From Martensiomyces pterosporus (lineage: Eukaryota; Kickxellomycota; Kickxellomycetes; Kickxellales; Kickxellaceae), in assembly GCA_025201845.1 (NCBI GenBank), contig MU603977.1, positions 3,039 through 52,199 of the forward strand: 49,161 bases of DNA, in the 5' to 3' direction. Position numbers and translations under genes: made by a program. Of this stretch, positions 47,848 to 49,161 are shown piece by piece. The notes beneath the pieces are model-generated. The model ran no database searches. It worked only from the letters and a program-made list of their open reading frames with translations, and was not told the DNA's origin. Numbering within the stretch: position 1 is the stretch's first letter; every line of letters begins with the position of its first letter.

Positions 47848-49161
47848 TTAGATGAGCTGGTCCGGGGCGTGCGCTCCAAAGGCGAACACCAGGCCAGCGA
47901 GCAGACCAGCCACAGGGAGCGTGACGATCCACGACAGGAAGCACCACGCGAGCATCTTCCAGTTGAGCGCACGGAAGTTTCCGTTGCAGAGCCCGATGGC
48001 CGTGATTGCACCAGTGATGCAGTGGGTTGTGGACACGGGGAGGCCGATCTTGGATGCAGTGAGGACAGTCAGCGAGGTGCCGAGCTCAGCAGAGAACCCG
48101 CGGCTCGGAGACAGGTATGTGACGCCGTTTCCAAGCTTGCGCATGACGTGGTAGCCGTAGGTAAGGAGACCAAGGTCGATGGCAACACCAGCCATGGCGA
48201 GAATCCACATGGGGACCTCGGCCTTGCCGCTCTCGTCAACCTGTGCGGTTTTCCAGATGTCGTAGATCGAGGAGATGGGGCCGGCAGCGTTAGCGACATC
48301 GTTACTACCGTGGGAGAAACTGGCCAAGCAGGCAGTGATGACCTGGAGGAAGGAGAACAGGTACTCGGTGTCATCGTCGAACTTCTGGGCTGCCTGGTGC
48401 ACGTTGGCAAGATTCTCGTTTTCAAGGTTGCGCACGTCCTTCTTGACACCGCGCAGCACGAGGTGCTTGGCGCGCTGGACAATGGCAGTCAGGCGAGATT
48501 TCTCAGCAGGCTCGCTACTTGCAGGAACATCGGTCGTGGTCTCGCTCGACTCGCTCTGCTTGCTTGTCGCAACCATCTTCTCCTGGATCTCAAGGCCAGC
48601 GCCGGTCTCCAGCTCACCAGGGATCTCAGCGGGCGGGGGAGGCGCAGGGCGGTGCTTGACAAAGTGGATGATGGGAAGATGGTACCAGCGGATGTCCTCC
48701 TTCTCGATGATTCTGCGGCGGAGCCACTTGACAAAGAAGAACCAGGCAAAGGCAGTCACGCCAGCAGCAACACCAAGGCTGATGCCCACGATAGTGCCGA
48801 TCTGCAGCTTGGCGGCCTTGGTTCCCGGAGCACCCTTGTAGATGATGTAGAAGGCACCGATGAGGGAGGTGATGAAGAAGTAAATGGGGATGGCCTTGAT
48901 GCCGCGCTCAAGACTGTTTGGGTGCTGCAGGACAAAGTACTTTGTGGGCAGGTAGATGATGGAGGTGACGATGCCAGCAGCGACAGGAGAGATGAACCAC
49001 GAGGTGACGATCTTGGCGACACCAGAGTAGCCCCAGTTGATGGCGCCGCCACCAAAGCCAGCGATGCCGACACCCATGACTGCACCCACGATGGAGTGTG
49101 TGGTGCTGACGGGCATTCCCTTCTTGGAGGCAAAGATGACCCAGGTGGCGGAACCAGCAAC
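47848..49161 (-). CDS. PHO89: PiT-family sodium/phosphate symporter (Pho89-like), N terminus outside window
   Basis: The frame is open to the last base of the window, so at least 437 C-terminal residues are present and the 5' end is missing; the Met at 49116 is internal. Both halves of the inverted repeat typical of PiT carriers are visible: GMPVSTTHSIVGAVMG near the visible start and GLPVSTTHCITGAI near the end. The GANDVANA-type motif appears as FSHGSNDVANAAGP in the second half. About nine membrane segments are visible, with a hydrophilic cytosolic loop between (about residues 160-260 of the visible part, Pro/Ser/Glu-rich). Pho89-type carriers take up phosphate with sodium at the plasma membrane and are induced by phosphate starvation or alkaline pH. 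The regulatory region is outside the window. Confidence 0.94.
   Translation of the reverse strand, partial: VAGSATWVIFASKKGMPVSTTHSIVGAVMGVGIAGFGGGAINWGYSGVAKIVTSWFISPVAAGIVTSIIYLPTKYFVLQHPNSLERGIKAIPIYFFITSLIGAFYIIYKGAPGTKAAKLQIGTIVGISLGVAAGVTAFAWFFFVKWLRRRIIEKEDIRWYHLPIIHFVKHRPAPPPPAEIPGELETGAGLEIQEKMVATSKQSESSETTTDVPASSEPAEKSRLTAIVQRAKHLVLRGVKKDVRNLENENLANVHQAAQKFDDDTEYLFSFLQVITACLASFSHGSNDVANAAGPISSIYDIWKTAQVDESGKAEVPMWILAMAGVAIDLGLLTYGYHVMRKLGNGVTYLSPSRGFSAELGTSLTVLTASKIGLPVSTTHCITGAITAIGLCNGNFRALNWKMLAWCFLSWIVTLPVAGLLAGLVFAFGAHAPDQLI

Overview
This is nuclear DNA from a fungus. The protein-coding genes are close together on both strands, most carry zero to two short introns (about 100-170 bp, GTRNGT donor, TAG or CAG acceptor), and the proteins are typical of fungal and other opisthokont nuclear genomes. 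The presence of complex I genes, a PRMT3-type methyltransferase, a SMAP-domain protein and a very long class II myosin excludes budding yeasts of the Saccharomyces type. An early-diverging filamentous fungus (zygomycete grade, possibly Kickxellales-like) is my best guess, but it is an inference and not proven here.

Layout. Positions 1-2.87 kb are repeat-derived: the 3' end of a Ty3/gypsy chromodomain retrotransposon, a candidate 3' LTR (315-932), a second copy of a hairpin-bearing LTR segment, and a degenerate tandem repeat of about 210 bp. From 2.87 kb the window is ordinary gene space. In order: a serine-rich orphan; a RING-H2 protein; a PAP2 lipid phosphatase; ribosomal protein eS30 (minus); an Msc2/ZnT7-type zinc transporter; a lysine-rich SMAP protein; a 2308-residue class II myosin (minus); signal peptidase subunit Spc1 (minus); methylenetetrahydrofolate reductase (minus); a 49-residue minus-strand ORF; a 385-residue orphan; mitochondrial glutamyl-tRNA synthetase (minus); an NDUFAF8-like twin-CX9C protein; PRMT3 (minus); tRNA-splicing endonuclease subunit Sen54; an HSF-type transcription factor (minus); complex I subunit NDUFB3; the E2 subunit of branched-chain ketoacid dehydrogenase; a MidA/NDUFAF7-family methyltransferase (minus); a Rad53/Chk2-like kinase with three FHA domains; an ACOT9-like thioesterase; proteasome beta3 (minus); complex I subunit NDUFV2; and a PiT phosphate transporter cut by the window end (minus).

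Several genes only become visible after splicing by hand. eS30 and proteasome beta3 each have a first coding exon that is nothing but the ATG. Spc1, NDUFAF8, Sen54, the HSF protein, myosin and the Rad53-like kinase also needed introns placed.

Functionally there is no single pathway, but mitochondrial genes are over-represented. Three of them, plus possibly a fourth, serve complex I (NDUFAF8, NDUFB3, NDUFV2, MidA-family), alongside a mitochondrial tRNA synthetase, BCKDH E2 and a mitochondrial thioesterase. The most unusual items are the FHA-kinase-FHA-FHA checkpoint kinase, a frame-preserving stop-free intron in SEN54, and an evenly phased triplet of GAAnnTTC palindromes upstream of the HSF gene.
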